The notes under the pieces: model-generated
Seen by the model: only the letters and a program-made list of their open reading frames with translations
The model's database searches: none
What the model was told of the DNA's origin: nothing
Made by a program: the position numbers and the translations under genes
Shown here: in pieces, positions 8,441-17,798 of the stretch
Layout of the letters: every line of letters starts with the position of its first letter
How positions within the stretch are numbered: the first letter of the stretch is position 1
Source: Acidobacteriota bacterium
GTDB taxonomy: Bacteria; Pseudomonadota; Alphaproteobacteria; Acetobacterales; Acetobacteraceae
Reading direction: 5' to 3'
DNA: 43,997 nt
Assembly: GCA_903970435.1 (NCBI GenBank)
Contig: CAJCIS010000195.1
Span: 1-43,997, forward strand

Positions 8441-9713
8441 ATTCTAATAAGCGCGCCCGACATTCCCCGAACCCGATCGGGACGGCGCCGTCGGCCTCGG
8501 CGTGGGCGCGGAAGATGATTTCATCTCCATTCTCGAGAAAACGGCGCGCTTCGCCGTTGGGGAGGGTGATGGGCTTACGGCCGTTGTCCGTGAGTTCCAG
8601 AAGGCTGCCGTAGCCGGTTTGGGTGGGGGCGGAGATTGTGCCGGAGCCGAACAGGTCGCCGGCGCGGAGGTCGCAACCGTTGCTCGTGTGGTGGGTGACC
8701 ATTTGGGCGACGGTCCAGTAGGCGTGGGCGGTGTTGCTGAGGGCGAGGCGCAACGGCGGGGTGCCGTTTTCCCGCATCGTTGGGGTGAGCAGATACGCCT
8801 CGAGCGCGATGTTGAAGGCGCCGGCGCGTTGGTCGGCGTCGTCCCAAAGATACGGCAGCGGGCGCGGGTCGCCTTCCGGGCGGGGTGGCTGCGCGATGCG
8901 GAATGGGGCGAGGGCTTCGGGGGTGACGATCCAGGGGGAGATTGTGGTGGCGAAACTTTTCGCCAGGAACGGGCCGAGGGGTTGGTATTCCCAGGCCTGA
9001 ATGTCGCGGGCGGACCAGTCGTTGAGCAGGCAGAAGCCGGCGATGTGAGCAGCGGCGTTGCTGATGGGGATTGGGTCGCCGGGATTGTTGCCGGGGCCGA
9101 TCCAGATGCCGAATTCCAGTTCGAAATCCAGGTTGCGGCAGGGCCCGAAATCGGGCTCGGGCTGATCGGCTTGCTTGCGCTGACCGTTGGGGCGCCGGAA
9201 TGGCGTGCCGGAGACGGCGACGCTGGAGGCGCGGCCGTGATAGCCGATCGGGACGAATTTATAATTCGGCAGCAACGGCGCGTCGGGACGGAACAATTTG
9301 CCGACGGTAAGCGCATGGTGAATGCCGGCGTAGAAATCGGTGTAGTCGCCGATGGCGGCGGGGAGATGCAGGGTGCAGGCGGCGGTTTCGTGCAACAGGG
9401 TTTTTGCGAGCGATTCGGCCGCGTTGCCGCGCGCGAGGAGCAAGGACACTTCCATGCGCAGGGTGGTGCGCGGGCCGGCACCAAGCGCGAGAAAGTCGTT
9501 CAGTGTGGCGCCGGCGGGGAAGTGGGTGAGTAGATTGTTTGTGTGGCAGGCTGGCAGATCGAGAATGTGGTTGCCGATGGCGATGCCGGCGCGCGGCGCG
9601 CCGTTGCGCGGGGCAAAAATGCCCAGGGGCAAGTTCTGGATGGGGAATTCGGGGTGGTTGTTGGCGTCGAGGACCCAGCTTTGCAGGGCTGGGTTGTGGG
9701 TGGGATCGGGCAT
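8439..9713 (-). CDS. fahA: Fumarylacetoacetase
   Basis: This 424-aa enzyme performs the last step of tyrosine/homogentisate degradation, hydrolysing fumarylacetoacetate to fumarate and acetoacetate in the cytoplasm. The N-terminal SH3-like domain is followed by the FAH catalytic domain. The metal ligands line up with the mammalian enzyme: D126 (DYTDFYAG), E198 and E200 (DFELEFG) and D232 (LLNDWSARDIQ). The catalytic His is in the IHHA segment. AAGGA lies about 10 bases before the ATG. It follows hmgA on the same strand after 104 bp that hold a perfect hairpin. No maleylacetoacetate isomerase gene is present in the window. Confidence 0.97.
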   Translation of the reverse strand: MPDPTHNPALQSWVLDANNHPEFPIQNLPLGIFAPRNGAPRAGIAIGNHILDLPACHTNNLLTHFPAGATLNDFLALGAGPRTTLRMEVSLLLARGNAAESLAKTLLHETAACTLHLPAAIGDYTDFYAGIHHALTVGKLFRPDAPLLPNYKFVPIGYHGRASSVAVSGTPFRRPNGQRKQADQPEPDFGPCRNLDFELEFGIWIGPGNNPGDPIPISNAAAHIAGFCLLNDWSARDIQAWEYQPLGPFLAKSFATTISPWIVTPEALAPFRIAQPPRPEGDPRPLPYLWDDADQRAGAFNIALEAYLLTPTMRENGTPPLRLALSNTAHAYWTVAQMVTHHTSNGCDLRAGDLFGSGTISAPTQTGYGSLLELTDNGRKPITLPNGEARRFLENGDEIIFRAHAEADGAVPIGFGECRARLLE

Positions 9714-9736
9714 TTCGATGTGGTCCTTGTCGCCGG

Positions 9737-9783
9737 CCCGCCCTCACCTTCCCACCGCTTCGCGGTGGGAAGGTGAGGGCGGG
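9737..9783. repeat. Perfect 22-bp-stem hairpin between hmgA and fahA
   Basis: Arms 9737-9758 and 9762-9783 are exactly complementary around a TTC loop (core CCTTCCCACCGC / GCGGTGGGAAGG). It lies inside a presumed operon, so it may end part of the hmgA transcript, protect an mRNA end or be a repeat element. No U-run follows on either strand. Confidence 0.8.
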
Positions 9784-9817
9784 GAGATTGAGGCGATGAC
9801 GGTAGGTCGGAGCTTCG

Positions 9818-11152
9818 TTATGGCTTCGTCGGATCGAACCGGCGTGCCAGGCCGCGCCAGCAATCCGTGTATTCATGTTGCAGTTCGGCTAGGCCGGCGG
9901 CCCACGATGTCACGCGTTGCGGGAGATATGTTTCGAACATGAAGGCCATGGTGCCTTCCAGCTTGTGCGGTTTTAACGTGGCCGCGCTGGCGGCGTTGAA
10001 GGCGTCGGTGTCGGGGCCGTGCGGGAGCATGCAGTTGTGTAACGAAAAGCCGCCGGGAAGGAAGCCCTGGGGTTTGGCGTCGTAGGCGCCGTAGATCAGA
10101 CCCATGAACTCGCTCATGATGTTCATATGATACCAGGGCGGCCGGAACGTATTTTCGGCAACAGCCCAGCGGTCAGGGAAGATGACGAAATCAACGTTGG
10201 CGGTGCCTGGCGTGCCGGTCGGGGCGGTGAGGACGGTGAAGATGGACGGGTCGGCGTGGTCGAACAGCAAGGGGCCGACCGGGGAGAAATGACGCAAATC
10301 GTATTTGTACGGGGCGTAATTGCCGTGCCAGGCGACAACGTCGAGCGGGGAATAAGCGAGCTCGGTCTGCCACAGCGCGCCGCCCCATTTGACGGTGAGC
10401 GTACATGGGGCGGCGCGGTCTTCGTAGCGGGCGACAGGGGTTTTGAAGTCGCGCGGGTTGGCCAGACAGTTGGCGCCAATGGGGCCACGTTCGGGAAGCG
10501 TAAAGGCGCTGCCGTAATTTTCGCAGACATAACCGCGGGCCGGGCCGGATAGCAGGTCGGCGGCGAATTTAATGCCGCGCGGCATGATGACCGCCTCACC
10601 GGGGCCGGCGTCGATTGCGCCAAATTCGGTGCGGAAACGCAGCGCGCCGTGCTGCGGCAGGAAAATCATTTCACCATCGGCGTTGTAGAAATAGGCGTCC
10701 TCCATGCCGCGCGTGGCGAGATAAATGTGGGCGGCCATGCCGGCGCGGCCGTCCGCATCCCCGGCCGTGGTGACGGTGTGCATGCCCTCGATGAGGGTGA
10801 GCGGCGCGTCCGGCAAGGGAACGGGGCTCCAGCGGAGCGGCGCAATGGCGAGGTCAGCCTGTGGGCAAGGAGCGGTGCGCCACAAACGCGCGTCGGTGCG
10901 GTGATAGCGGCCGAGATGCTGGACACTGGGCTGAATGCGGTAAAGCCAACTGCGTTCGTTGCTGGCGCGCGGGGCCGTGAAAGGCGAGCCGCTGAGCTGC
11001 TCGGCGTAGAGGCCATAGGCGCAGCGCTGCGGCGAGTTGCGCCCCACCGGCAAAGCGCCAGGAAGCGCCTCCGTCTCAAAGCCGTTGCCAAACCCGGTCT
11101 GATAAACCAGTTCGCCCTGCCGAACCCCCCCCAAGTCAAACGGCGCGTTCAT
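9818..11152 (-). CDS. hmgA: Homogentisate 1,2-dioxygenase
   Basis: This 444-aa Fe(II) enzyme opens the ring of homogentisate to maleylacetoacetate in tyrosine and phenylalanine catabolism. The iron ligands are in place: H342 ([11 protein letters not shown]), E348 (SEFMG) and H378 (MLPHGPD), offset by seven from the human H335/E341/H371. The N-terminal [19 protein letters not shown] block is typical. GAGGTGACGAC immediately before the ATG is a good ribosome site. The first gene of the hmgA-fahA pair, its 5' leader runs into one arm of the large composite inverted repeat at 11168-11454. Confidence 0.97.
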   Translation of the reverse strand: MNAPFDLGGVRQGELVYQTGFGNGFETEALPGALPVGRNSPQRCAYGLYAEQLSGSPFTAPRASNERSWLYRIQPSVQHLGRYHRTDARLWRTAPCPQADLAIAPLRWSPVPLPDAPLTLIEGMHTVTTAGDADGRAGMAAHIYLATRGMEDAYFYNADGEMIFLPQHGALRFRTEFGAIDAGPGEAVIMPRGIKFAADLLSGPARGYVCENYGSAFTLPERGPIGANCLANPRDFKTPVARYEDRAAPCTLTVKWGGALWQTELAYSPLDVVAWHGNYAPYKYDLRHFSPVGPLLFDHADPSIFTVLTAPTGTPGTANVDFVIFPDRWAVAENTFRPPWYHMNIMSEFMGLIYGAYDAKPQGFLPGGFSLHNCMLPHGPDTDAFNAASAATLKPHKLEGTMAFMFETYLPQRVTSWAAGLAELQHEYTDCWRGLARRFDPTKP

Positions 11153-11167
11153 GTCGTCACCTCGTGT

Positions 11168-11454
11168 AGTATTGATGCTTGGTGGTGTTGGGTTTGAAAG
11201 GAGGGAAGAAGGCCGGGGCTCTGCCCCTGGACCCCGCTGGGGACAAGTCCCCAGACCCCATTTGTTTAAGAATAGTCAGGGGATAGGGAGGGGGGCACAC
11301 GGCCCGTACGATCAGTACGTGCGGCCCCCCTCCCTATCCCCTGACCTCCCTTAAGTAACAGGTTCTAAGGACTTGTCCTTAGCGGGGGTCCAGGGGGCAG
11401 AGCCCCCGGCCTTCTTCCTTACCTTCAAACGCAACACCACCCAGCATCAATACT
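11168..11454. repeat. Large composite inverted repeat (about 290 bp)
   Basis: Outer arms of roughly 85 bp (11168-11250 and 11369-11454) are imperfect reverse complements, sharing AGTATTGATGC, GGTGGTGTTG, GAAGAAGGCCGGGG and GGACAAGTCC. A perfect inner palindrome (arms 11276-11296 and 11324-11344, core AGGGGATAGGGAGGGGGGC) surrounds a GTAC/GTAC centre. The right arm contains the OprB-type porin stop codon and the left arm reaches the hmgA leader. No protein is encoded. It may be a non-autonomous element or a strong transcription barrier. Confidence 0.85.
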
Positions 11455-12784
11455 GCACGTGGAGGCGGAGGGCCATGATGGAGACGGGGCCGCGGAGGCG
11501 GTTGTAGGCGGGGTTGTTGACGAACGCGTAGTCGGCGCTGATGTGGAAGTACGATGTGAGGGCGTAATTGTAATAGGTTTCCGCGACCTGTTCGGGACCG
11601 GAGAGCGGCAGGGCGCCGTCGCCGATCAGGATGCCGAGGCCACCGGCGGCGAAGTAGTTTTTGGCGCGGCGGGAGGCGTCGTCGAGCACGGTGGCGAGGC
11701 CGATTGTGTCGTCGGAGCGGCCCCAGGCGGTGCCTTTGAGGCACAGGCCGACGGAAAAGGTTTTGTCGATGTCGGTGAATTCGTAGGGCTCGCGGCCGCC
11801 TTCGGCGATGCCGGCGCGGGCGAACAGGCCGAGTTGAGCGGTGATGGCCTGTTCGAGGTTGGCGCTGATACCGGCGCGGCTTTTGTAATTCCGCACCAGG
11901 GCGGTGCTGGCAGGCTGACCGGTTTGTTGCGAGAGCGAGATGGCATCGTTGTAATCGCCCATGCGGCCGCGGGTTAGAAAGCCGGTGAGTTTCAGTTTGC
12001 CTGGCTGGCCCCAGAGCGTGTGGCGTTCCTCGGCCTCGGCGATGAATTGAACCTGATCGCCGTTCGTATCGAGTTGCGGGCTGTTGGGCGTGCGCGATAG
12101 GGCGAAGCCGCCGGCACGCAGGGTCCACCAGTTCTGATACCACTCGGCGGCGACGCCGTAGCTATAGCCCCAGGCGTCGGCGGCGTAGTCGAAGGTGCCG
12201 GCGTTGACGATGGCCCAATCGAGAAAGTCCTGTTTCGGGTTGTTGGCGTAGGCATGGGTGTCGAATACGTCGGTGGCGCCGAATTTGCCGATGGTGAACA
12301 CCGCGCGGTTGGCGGTTTGCCGGTCGCCGAGCACGTTGATGTCGGGGTCGATCTGGGTGGGGGCGCCGCCGAGATCGAGGGTTTGGCGGAGGAACAGGCG
12401 GGGGATGCGCACGTAGGGGTCGGCGGCGCCGACCTTGTAGGCCTCGGCGCTGGGGAATGCGGCCACGCCGAGGCTGTCACTGAGACCGAATCCCTGATCG
12501 ATTTCGGCATTCACCCAAATTTCGGCGCCGTGCCAGGGGCGTAGGCCGGCGTAGAGTGTGGCATCGAATGTTTCGTCGCCGCGGCTGCCCGGGTTGAGGC
12601 TGTGGGGGCCGGAGAAGGCGGATGCGAAGGCGGGATGGTATTGGTCCACGAAGGTGGCCTGGCCATGGAATGCCCAGCTTTCGGGTTGGGCGTCGGTGGG
12701 CGCGGCTGGCGGTTGCTCGGGCGCGACCTGGGCGACGGACGTGGCGGGCAGGAGCAACATGGCGGTCGCGAAGAGGCGGGTCAT
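11447..12784 (-). CDS. OprB-type carbohydrate-selective porin
   Basis: This 445-aa outer-membrane protein has a signal peptide (about 1-18, cut near SVA-QV). The WAFHGQATFVDQYHPAFAS...GSRGDETFDATLYAGLRPW opening is seen in the OprB family. OprB proteins form 16-strand barrels that admit glucose and other sugars; a wider substrate range is possible. The chain ends in an aromatic residue (LHVQY), the usual beta-barrel assembly signal. GGAG is positioned before the ATG. It lies 75 bp downstream of the efflux outer-membrane factor on the same strand, so it could be read through from the metal-efflux operon. Its stop lies inside a large inverted repeat. Confidence 0.88.
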   Translation of the reverse strand: MTRLFATAMLLLPATSVAQVAPEQPPAAPTDAQPESWAFHGQATFVDQYHPAFASAFSGPHSLNPGSRGDETFDATLYAGLRPWHGAEIWVNAEIDQGFGLSDSLGVAAFPSAEAYKVGAADPYVRIPRLFLRQTLDLGGAPTQIDPDINVLGDRQTANRAVFTIGKFGATDVFDTHAYANNPKQDFLDWAIVNAGTFDYAADAWGYSYGVAAEWYQNWWTLRAGGFALSRTPNSPQLDTNGDQVQFIAEAEERHTLWGQPGKLKLTGFLTRGRMGDYNDAISLSQQTGQPASTALVRNYKSRAGISANLEQAITAQLGLFARAGIAEGGREPYEFTDIDKTFSVGLCLKGTAWGRSDDTIGLATVLDDASRRAKNYFAAGGLGILIGDGALPLSGPEQVAETYYNYALTSYFHISADYAFVNNPAYNRLRGPVSIMALRLHVQY

Positions 12785-12859
12785 GGTGCGCTCCGGAAGA
12801 GGCTGCGCAATGCAACGTCCGGAGGAAAAAGGCCAGGGGGGGTGTGCGTTGGGGTTCGG

Positions 12860-14476
12860 TTAGCGGAGCCCAATCACCGCGAGCGGATCGTTGCCGTCGA
12901 TATCCCTCACCTGCACGTCGGCGCGGTTCCACCAGCCGCCGCCGAGTGCCTGAAACAGGTTGGCGGTGTCGGCGAGCCGGGCGGCCCTGGCCTGAATGAG
13001 CGCCAATTCGGCCTGCAGGTCGGTCTGCTGGGCATTGAGGATACCGAGATAAGCCACCTGCCCCAGCGCGACCTGGAGACGGACAATGCGTAATGTTTCG
13101 GCGGCGGCTTGTTGCGCGCTGCTGGCGGCGGCGAGCGCGTCGGCATCGGCCTGCAGGGCGGCCAACTGGTCGGCGACGTTCTGGAAGGCGGAGAGCGTTG
13201 TGCTGCGGTATTGCGCCTCGGCCTGGTCGAGTGCTGCCCAGGCGGCACGGGCGCGATGCAGCAGCGTGCCGCCGTCGAACACGGGTTGCGTGAGCGAGGC
13301 GGCGATGGTCCAGAAGCCGTTGCCGGAGGCGAACATGTCGACGAAGTAATTGGCCTGGGTGCCGCCTTGGGCGGTGAGATTGAGCACGGGCAGGCGGTTG
13401 GCGATCGCCACGCCCACCTGCGCGCTCGCGGCATGCAGGTTTGCCTCGGCCTGGCGGACATCGGGCCGCTGATCGACCAGCACCGCGGGCAGACTGACCG
13501 GGATCTGCGGCGGGAGTTGGATGTCGCCCAACTGGAATTTTTCCGGAATGGCCTGATCGGGCGGCACGCCGAGCAGTGCCGCCAGCGCGTCGCGCTGCTG
13601 GTCGAGCTGCTTTTGCAAGGGCGGCAGGGTAGCCTGGGCCTGTGCCAGCGCGGCCCGTTGCGCCAGCACGTCCACCTGGGCGATCTGGCCGAGCTCGTAT
13701 TGGCGGTTCAGCACCCCGAGAAGGTCGGATTCGCGTGCAATGATCTGGTGCGTGGCTTCGATCTGACCGCGCAGCGAGGCTTCGTTGATGCAGGCGGTGA
13801 CGAGGTTCGCGGTGAGCGTGAGATAGGTTGCCTCCAACTGGAAACGCTGCTGGTCGGCTTGTGCGACGAGCGATTCGACCTGGCGCCGATTGGCGCCGAA
13901 GATATCGGGCGTGTAGGACGCGGAAAGCTGGCCGGTGAACAGGTTGAAATAGGGCGAACCGTTTGCGGACGCGATCGAAACGCTGCGCGTGGCGGTCTTG
14001 GTGCGGCTGGGGGTGAAATTCGCGTCCAGGGCGGGCAGGAAGCTGCCTTCCTGCGCATAGACGTTCTCGCGGGCCTGGCGCAGTGCGGCTTGTGCCGATT
14101 GCAGGCTGGGATTGGCGGCGAGCGCGCGTTGCACGAGATCGTTCAGCGCACGGGCGTGAAACAGCGCCCACCATTGGCCGGGAATATCGAGGCCCTGCAC
14201 GTAGGTTTGCGCCGCATCGCGGGCGACGAGTTTGGACGGCGCGTAGGCCGTGGCGGCGGGCGGCGCGGGTTTGTGGAAATCGGGACCGACGGCGCAGCTA
14301 CACACAAGCAGCGCGGCAGCGGTGCTGCAGCGGCCAAGGAAGGAAGTATTTCTTTTTTGAAAAAAAGAAACAAAAAACTTTTTCTTTGTAAGGCATGCCT
14401 CAAACAGAGCAAAAGTTTTTTGGTTCTTTTTTTCAAAAAAGAACTGCTTCCTTGGGCCTTTGCGGGTGGTGATCAT
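12860..14476 (-). CDS. NodT/CzcC-type outer-membrane efflux lipoprotein
   Basis: This 538-aa outer-membrane factor has the repeated TolC-like helical barrel pattern (LNDLVQRALAANPSLQSAQAALRQARENV; PDVRQAEANLHAASAQVGVAIANRLP). The start ATG at 14476 overlaps the TGA of the upstream pump gene as ATGA, which implies translational coupling and fixes the start. The N-terminus is abnormal. Residues 8-48 or so are encoded by a facing pair of hairpin repeats read in frame. They separate MITTRKG from the hydrophobic segment STAAALLVCSC and the lipid-acceptor Cys before AVGPDFHKP. Without the 123-bp insert the leader would be an ordinary lipoprotein signal. Export may be impaired, or may use an internal start such as the GTG before CSCAVG. 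Function as a metal-efflux channel follows from the operon. Confidence 0.9.
   Translation of the reverse strand: MITTRKGPRKQFFFEKKNQKTFALFEACLTKKKFFVSFFQKRNTSFLGRCSTAAALLVCSCAVGPDFHKPAPPAATAYAPSKLVARDAAQTYVQGLDIPGQWWALFHARALNDLVQRALAANPSLQSAQAALRQARENVYAQEGSFLPALDANFTPSRTKTATRSVSIASANGSPYFNLFTGQLSASYTPDIFGANRRQVESLVAQADQQRFQLEATYLTLTANLVTACINEASLRGQIEATHQIIARESDLLGVLNRQYELGQIAQVDVLAQRAALAQAQATLPPLQKQLDQQRDALAALLGVPPDQAIPEKFQLGDIQLPPQIPVSLPAVLVDQRPDVRQAEANLHAASAQVGVAIANRLPVLNLTAQGGTQANYFVDMFASGNGFWTIAASLTQPVFDGGTLLHRARAAWAALDQAEAQYRSTTLSAFQNVADQLAALQADADALAAASSAQQAAAETLRIVRLQVALGQVAYLGILNAQQTDLQAELALIQARAARLADTANLFQALGGGWWNRADVQVRDIDGNDPLAVIGLR
14336..14458. mobile_element. 123-bp facing pair of hairpin repeats inserted in frame in a signal peptide (copies 5a/5b)
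   Basis: Copy 5a (about 14336-14388) and copy 5b (14410-14453) face each other. The ends are inverted (AAGGAAG ... CTTCCTT) and GGCC occurs on both sides (14332-14335 and 14455-14458). The unit plus one GGCC is 123 bp, or 41 codons, with no stop in frame. Removing it joins MITTRKG directly to RCSTAAALLVCSC, a normal lipoprotein leader. This is the clearest sign in the window that the repeat family moves or has moved. Confidence 0.75.
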
Positions 14477-17400
14477 TCCGCGACCACCGCCGCGATGGTG
14501 GTTTGCGATTCCGTCACGCGGCGCGAGAACATGTCGATCAGCACAGGCAGAACGGTGAGGAACAGGATGGGTGCCAGGGTAATGCCGCCCACCACCACGA
14601 GCGCGAGCGGCCGCTGCACTTGCGATCCTATTCCGGTAGAAACCGCGGCCGGCAGCAGGCCGACCATGGCGACAATGCAGGTCATGACCACGGGGCGCAT
14701 CTGTGTTTCACACGTGCGCACAATGGCGGCCTCGCGTTCGAAACCTGATTCGAGCTGCTGATTGTAGAAGGTGACGACGATAATGCCGTCCATGGCGGCG
14801 ATGCCCATGAGAGCGACGAAACCGATGGCGGCCGAAACGCTGAAGGCGGTGCCGGTGACGTAGAGCATCAGGATGCCACCGATGATCGCCATGGGAATGA
14901 CGCTGGCGGCGAGGAGCATGTCGGTGACGGAGCCGAAATTGACGTAAAGCAGCAGGCAGATCAGGACGAACGCCAGCGGCACCACGACCGAAAGGCGGGC
15001 GATGGCATCCTGCAAATTGCCGAATTCGCCCACCCATTCCATGTGGTAGCCACCGGGGATGACGACCCGGTCCGCGACTTTTTGTTGCGCCTCCAGCACG
15101 GCGGTGCCGAGATCGCGGCCGCGCACGGAGAATTTTATGGGAATGTAACGTTCCTGCCCCTCGCGATAGATGAAGGAGGCGCCGGAGGCCAGCCTGACGT
15201 TCGCGACTTCGGACAGCGGGATCGGTATGGTGCCGTTACCGCCCGGCGCGGGGGCGCTGATGACGATTCTTTTGATGGAATCGAGGCTGTTCCGGTCGGC
15301 GGGGTTGAGGCGCACGATGATGGGGAAATTGCGGTCGCTGCCTTCCTCGTACAGGTTGCCGGCCGCCTGGCCGCCGATGGCGGCCTGGATGGTGGTGTTG
15401 ACATCGCCGGGTGCCAGGCCATAGCGCGCGGCGCGCACGCGATCCACGTCGATCCGCACGGTGGGCTGGCCGAGCGAGCGCAGCACGGCGAGGTCGGCAA
15501 TGCCAGGCACGGTTTTCATCACGTCGGCGATCTTGTTGGCGGTGGCTTCCAGCACATTGAGGTCGCCGCCATAGAGCTTGACGGAGTTTTCGCCCTTTAC
15601 GCCGGATGCCGCTTCCTCGACGTTGTCTTCAATATATTGGGAAAAATTGAAATCGACGCCGGGAAAGGCGCGGCTCAGCCGGGCCGACATATCGGCCACC
15701 AGCTTTTCCTTGTCCACGCCGGACGGCCAGGTATCGAACGGCTTGAGGGGGACGAAAAACTCGGCGTTGAAGAAGCCGGTGGCATCGGTGCCGTCGTCCG
15801 GGCGGCCATGTTGCGAAACGGCGGTGATGATTTCGGGATAGCTCTTGATGATGCGGCGCATCTGGTTGACCGGCGCGTCGCCTGCTTCCAGCGAAATGGA
15901 TGTCGGCATGGTGGCGCGGATCCAGAGATTGCCTTCCTCGAGCTTGGGCAGGAATTCGAGGCCGAGCGACCGCGTGCAGAGCGCGCACACAACCAGCAAA
16001 ATGGCCATGCCGCCGAGTGTGAGGACGCGATTGGCCAGCGCCACGCGCATGGCAGGGCGGTAGAGGTCGTGCAATTTGCGCACGAACCAGGTGTCGCGCT
16101 CGGTCATCTTGTCGGGCAGGAATATGCCGCTCAGGGCGGGCGTGATCGTAAAGGTGGCGATCAGGCCGCCGGCGATGGCGTAGGCGTAGGTTTTGGCCAT
16201 CGGCCCGAAGATGTGGCCTTCGATGCCGCTGAGGGTGAACAGCGGCACGAAGGCCGCGATAATGATGGCGGCGGCGAAGAAGATGCCTTGGCTGACTTCG
16301 GTCGCGGCCACGGCGATGGCGAGGGATCTGCCGCCGAGGCTGCTGTCCATACGCATGCGCTGGATGACGGAGCTGCGGAACCGTTCCGCCCGCGGCTGCG
16401 ACAGACGCCGGATGATATTTTCCATCATGATGACGGTGGCGTCGACGATGAGGCCGAAATCGATGGCGCCGACCGAGAGCAGATTGGCCGATTCGCCGCG
16501 CAACAGGATGAGCGCGATGGCGAATGACAAGGCGAACGGGATGGTTGCCGCCACGATCAGCGCACTGCGCAGGTCGCCGAGGAAAATATATTGCAGAATG
16601 AAAATCAGCAATATGCCTTCGACCACATTGTGCATGACGGTGTGGGTGGTGACGTGAATGAGGCCGGACCGGTCATAGAGACGCTCGATGCGCACACCGG
16701 GCGGCAGGATGCCGCTGCTGTTGATCGTGTTGACGAGCACCTCGAGCTTCTGGATGGTGGGCAGGCTTTCGGCGCCGCGCCGCATCAGCACGATGCCCTG
16801 GACGATGTCGTCATCATTGTCCTGGCCGGCGATGCCGAGGCGCGGCAGGTGGTCGACGCGCACATCCGCCACGTCGCGGATGCGCAACGGACTGCCGTTG
16901 TTCTGCGCAATCATGGTGTCGCGGATCTGGTCCATGGAATGGATCAGGCCGACGCCACGCACGACCGCCGCCTGGTCACCGAAATTGACGGTCTGGCCGC
17001 CGACATTGACGTTGGCATTGTTCAGCGCGGCGATGACCTGCGGCAGGGTGACGCCGTAATGCGCGAGCCTCGCCTGCTCGATACGGACTTCGAATGTCTT
17101 GGTCTTGCCGCCCCAGCCGCTGACATCCACCACGCCGGGCACCGCCTTGAAGCGGCGCTCCAGCATCCAGTCCTCGATCGTCTTGAGATCGGTGACCGAG
17201 TAGCCGGGCGGCCCCACGACGCGGTAGCGGAATATTTCGCCGACCGGGCTTTCCGGCGAAATGCCGGGCTGCGCGCCGTTCGGCAGCGGGGAAAGCTGCG
17301 ACAGGCGGTTGATGACGCGCTGTTCCGCCTCCTCATAGGAGAACGCGTAGCTGAATTGCACCTTGACGTCGGAAAGGCCGAACAGGCTGACGGTGCGGAT

Positions 17401-17640
17401 GGCGGTGATGTTCGGAATGCCGGCCATCTGCACTTCGATGGGAATGGTAATGTAGCGTTCGATTTCCTCGGCACTCTGGCCGGTGCTTTGGGTGACGATA
17501 TCCACCAGCGGCGGCACCGGATCGGGGTAGGCCTCGATGTTGAGGTTGATAAAGCTGACGACGCCCGCGGCAAAGACGCAAATCATCAGCACGGCCATCA
17601 GAACGCGCTGGTGAAGAACAAGCGAAAACAGGCCACTCAT
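14473..17640 (-). CDS. CzcA/CusA-type heavy-metal RND efflux permease
   Basis: This 1055-aa trimeric proton-driven pump of the HME-RND subfamily exports metal cations from periplasm or cytoplasm through an adaptor and outer-membrane channel. TM4 carries the signature DFGLIVDATVIMMEN with D394, D400 and E407. These correspond to the proton-relay residues D402/D408/E415 of CzcA and match the divalent-cation (Zn/Co/Cd/Ni) type, not the Cu/Ag type. Two large periplasmic loops and about 12 TM segments are intact. The TGA overlaps the next gene's ATG. The start codon lacks a strong Shine-Dalgarno, and a degenerate repeat pair separates it from the adaptor gene. Metal specificity is inferred from the motif only. 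Confidence 0.95.
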   Translation of the reverse strand: MSGLFSLVLHQRVLMAVLMICVFAAGVVSFINLNIEAYPDPVPPLVDIVTQSTGQSAEEIERYITIPIEVQMAGIPNITAIRTVSLFGLSDVKVQFSYAFSYEEAEQRVINRLSQLSPLPNGAQPGISPESPVGEIFRYRVVGPPGYSVTDLKTIEDWMLERRFKAVPGVVDVSGWGGKTKTFEVRIEQARLAHYGVTLPQVIAALNNANVNVGGQTVNFGDQAAVVRGVGLIHSMDQIRDTMIAQNNGSPLRIRDVADVRVDHLPRLGIAGQDNDDDIVQGIVLMRRGAESLPTIQKLEVLVNTINSSGILPPGVRIERLYDRSGLIHVTTHTVMHNVVEGILLIFILQYIFLGDLRSALIVAATIPFALSFAIALILLRGESANLLSVGAIDFGLIVDATVIMMENIIRRLSQPRAERFRSSVIQRMRMDSSLGGRSLAIAVAATEVSQGIFFAAAIIIAAFVPLFTLSGIEGHIFGPMAKTYAYAIAGGLIATFTITPALSGIFLPDKMTERDTWFVRKLHDLYRPAMRVALANRVLTLGGMAILLVVCALCTRSLGLEFLPKLEEGNLWIRATMPTSISLEAGDAPVNQMRRIIKSYPEIITAVSQHGRPDDGTDATGFFNAEFFVPLKPFDTWPSGVDKEKLVADMSARLSRAFPGVDFNFSQYIEDNVEEAASGVKGENSVKLYGGDLNVLEATANKIADVMKTVPGIADLAVLRSLGQPTVRIDVDRVRAARYGLAPGDVNTTIQAAIGGQAAGNLYEEGSDRNFPIIVRLNPADRNSLDSIKRIVISAPAPGGNGTIPIPLSEVANVRLASGASFIYREGQERYIPIKFSVRGRDLGTAVLEAQQKVADRVVIPGGYHMEWVGEFGNLQDAIARLSVVVPLAFVLICLLLYVNFGSVTDMLLAASVIPMAIIGGILMLYVTGTAFSVSAAIGFVALMGIAAMDGIIVVTFYNQQLESGFEREAAIVRTCETQMRPVVMTCIVAMVGLLPAAVSTGIGSQVQRPLALVVVGGITLAPILFLTVLPVLIDMFSRRVTESQTTIAAVVAE

Positions 17641-17679
17641 GCACTTATACCAACCCGCGTTGAAACAGAGCCGTCAGAC

Positions 17680-17777
17680 AAGGAAGCAAGCCGTTCTTTT
17701 TTGAAAGGAAGAGAACCAAAAGACTTTTATCTGTTACGGGCCATGCAATAGACAAAGGTTTTTTGGTTCTCCTTGCC
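17680..17777. repeat. AT-rich hairpin repeat, facing pair, second copy truncated (6a/6b)
   Basis: Copy 6a (17680-17729) has an expanded right arm with G substitutions. Copy 6b (17751-17777) jumps from GGTTCT to CCTTGCC and lacks the distal half of the hairpin. The pair sits inside the efflux operon between the adaptor stop and the pump start. Confidence 0.7.
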
Positions 17778-17798
17778 TGCGGGTGCGCCGTCACGCCG

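Noticed and set aside
15043-16527. 494-codon plus-strand frame inside the RND pump gene
   Set aside because: Antisense shadow; low-complexity Gly/Asp/Glu/His composition and no family resemblance.
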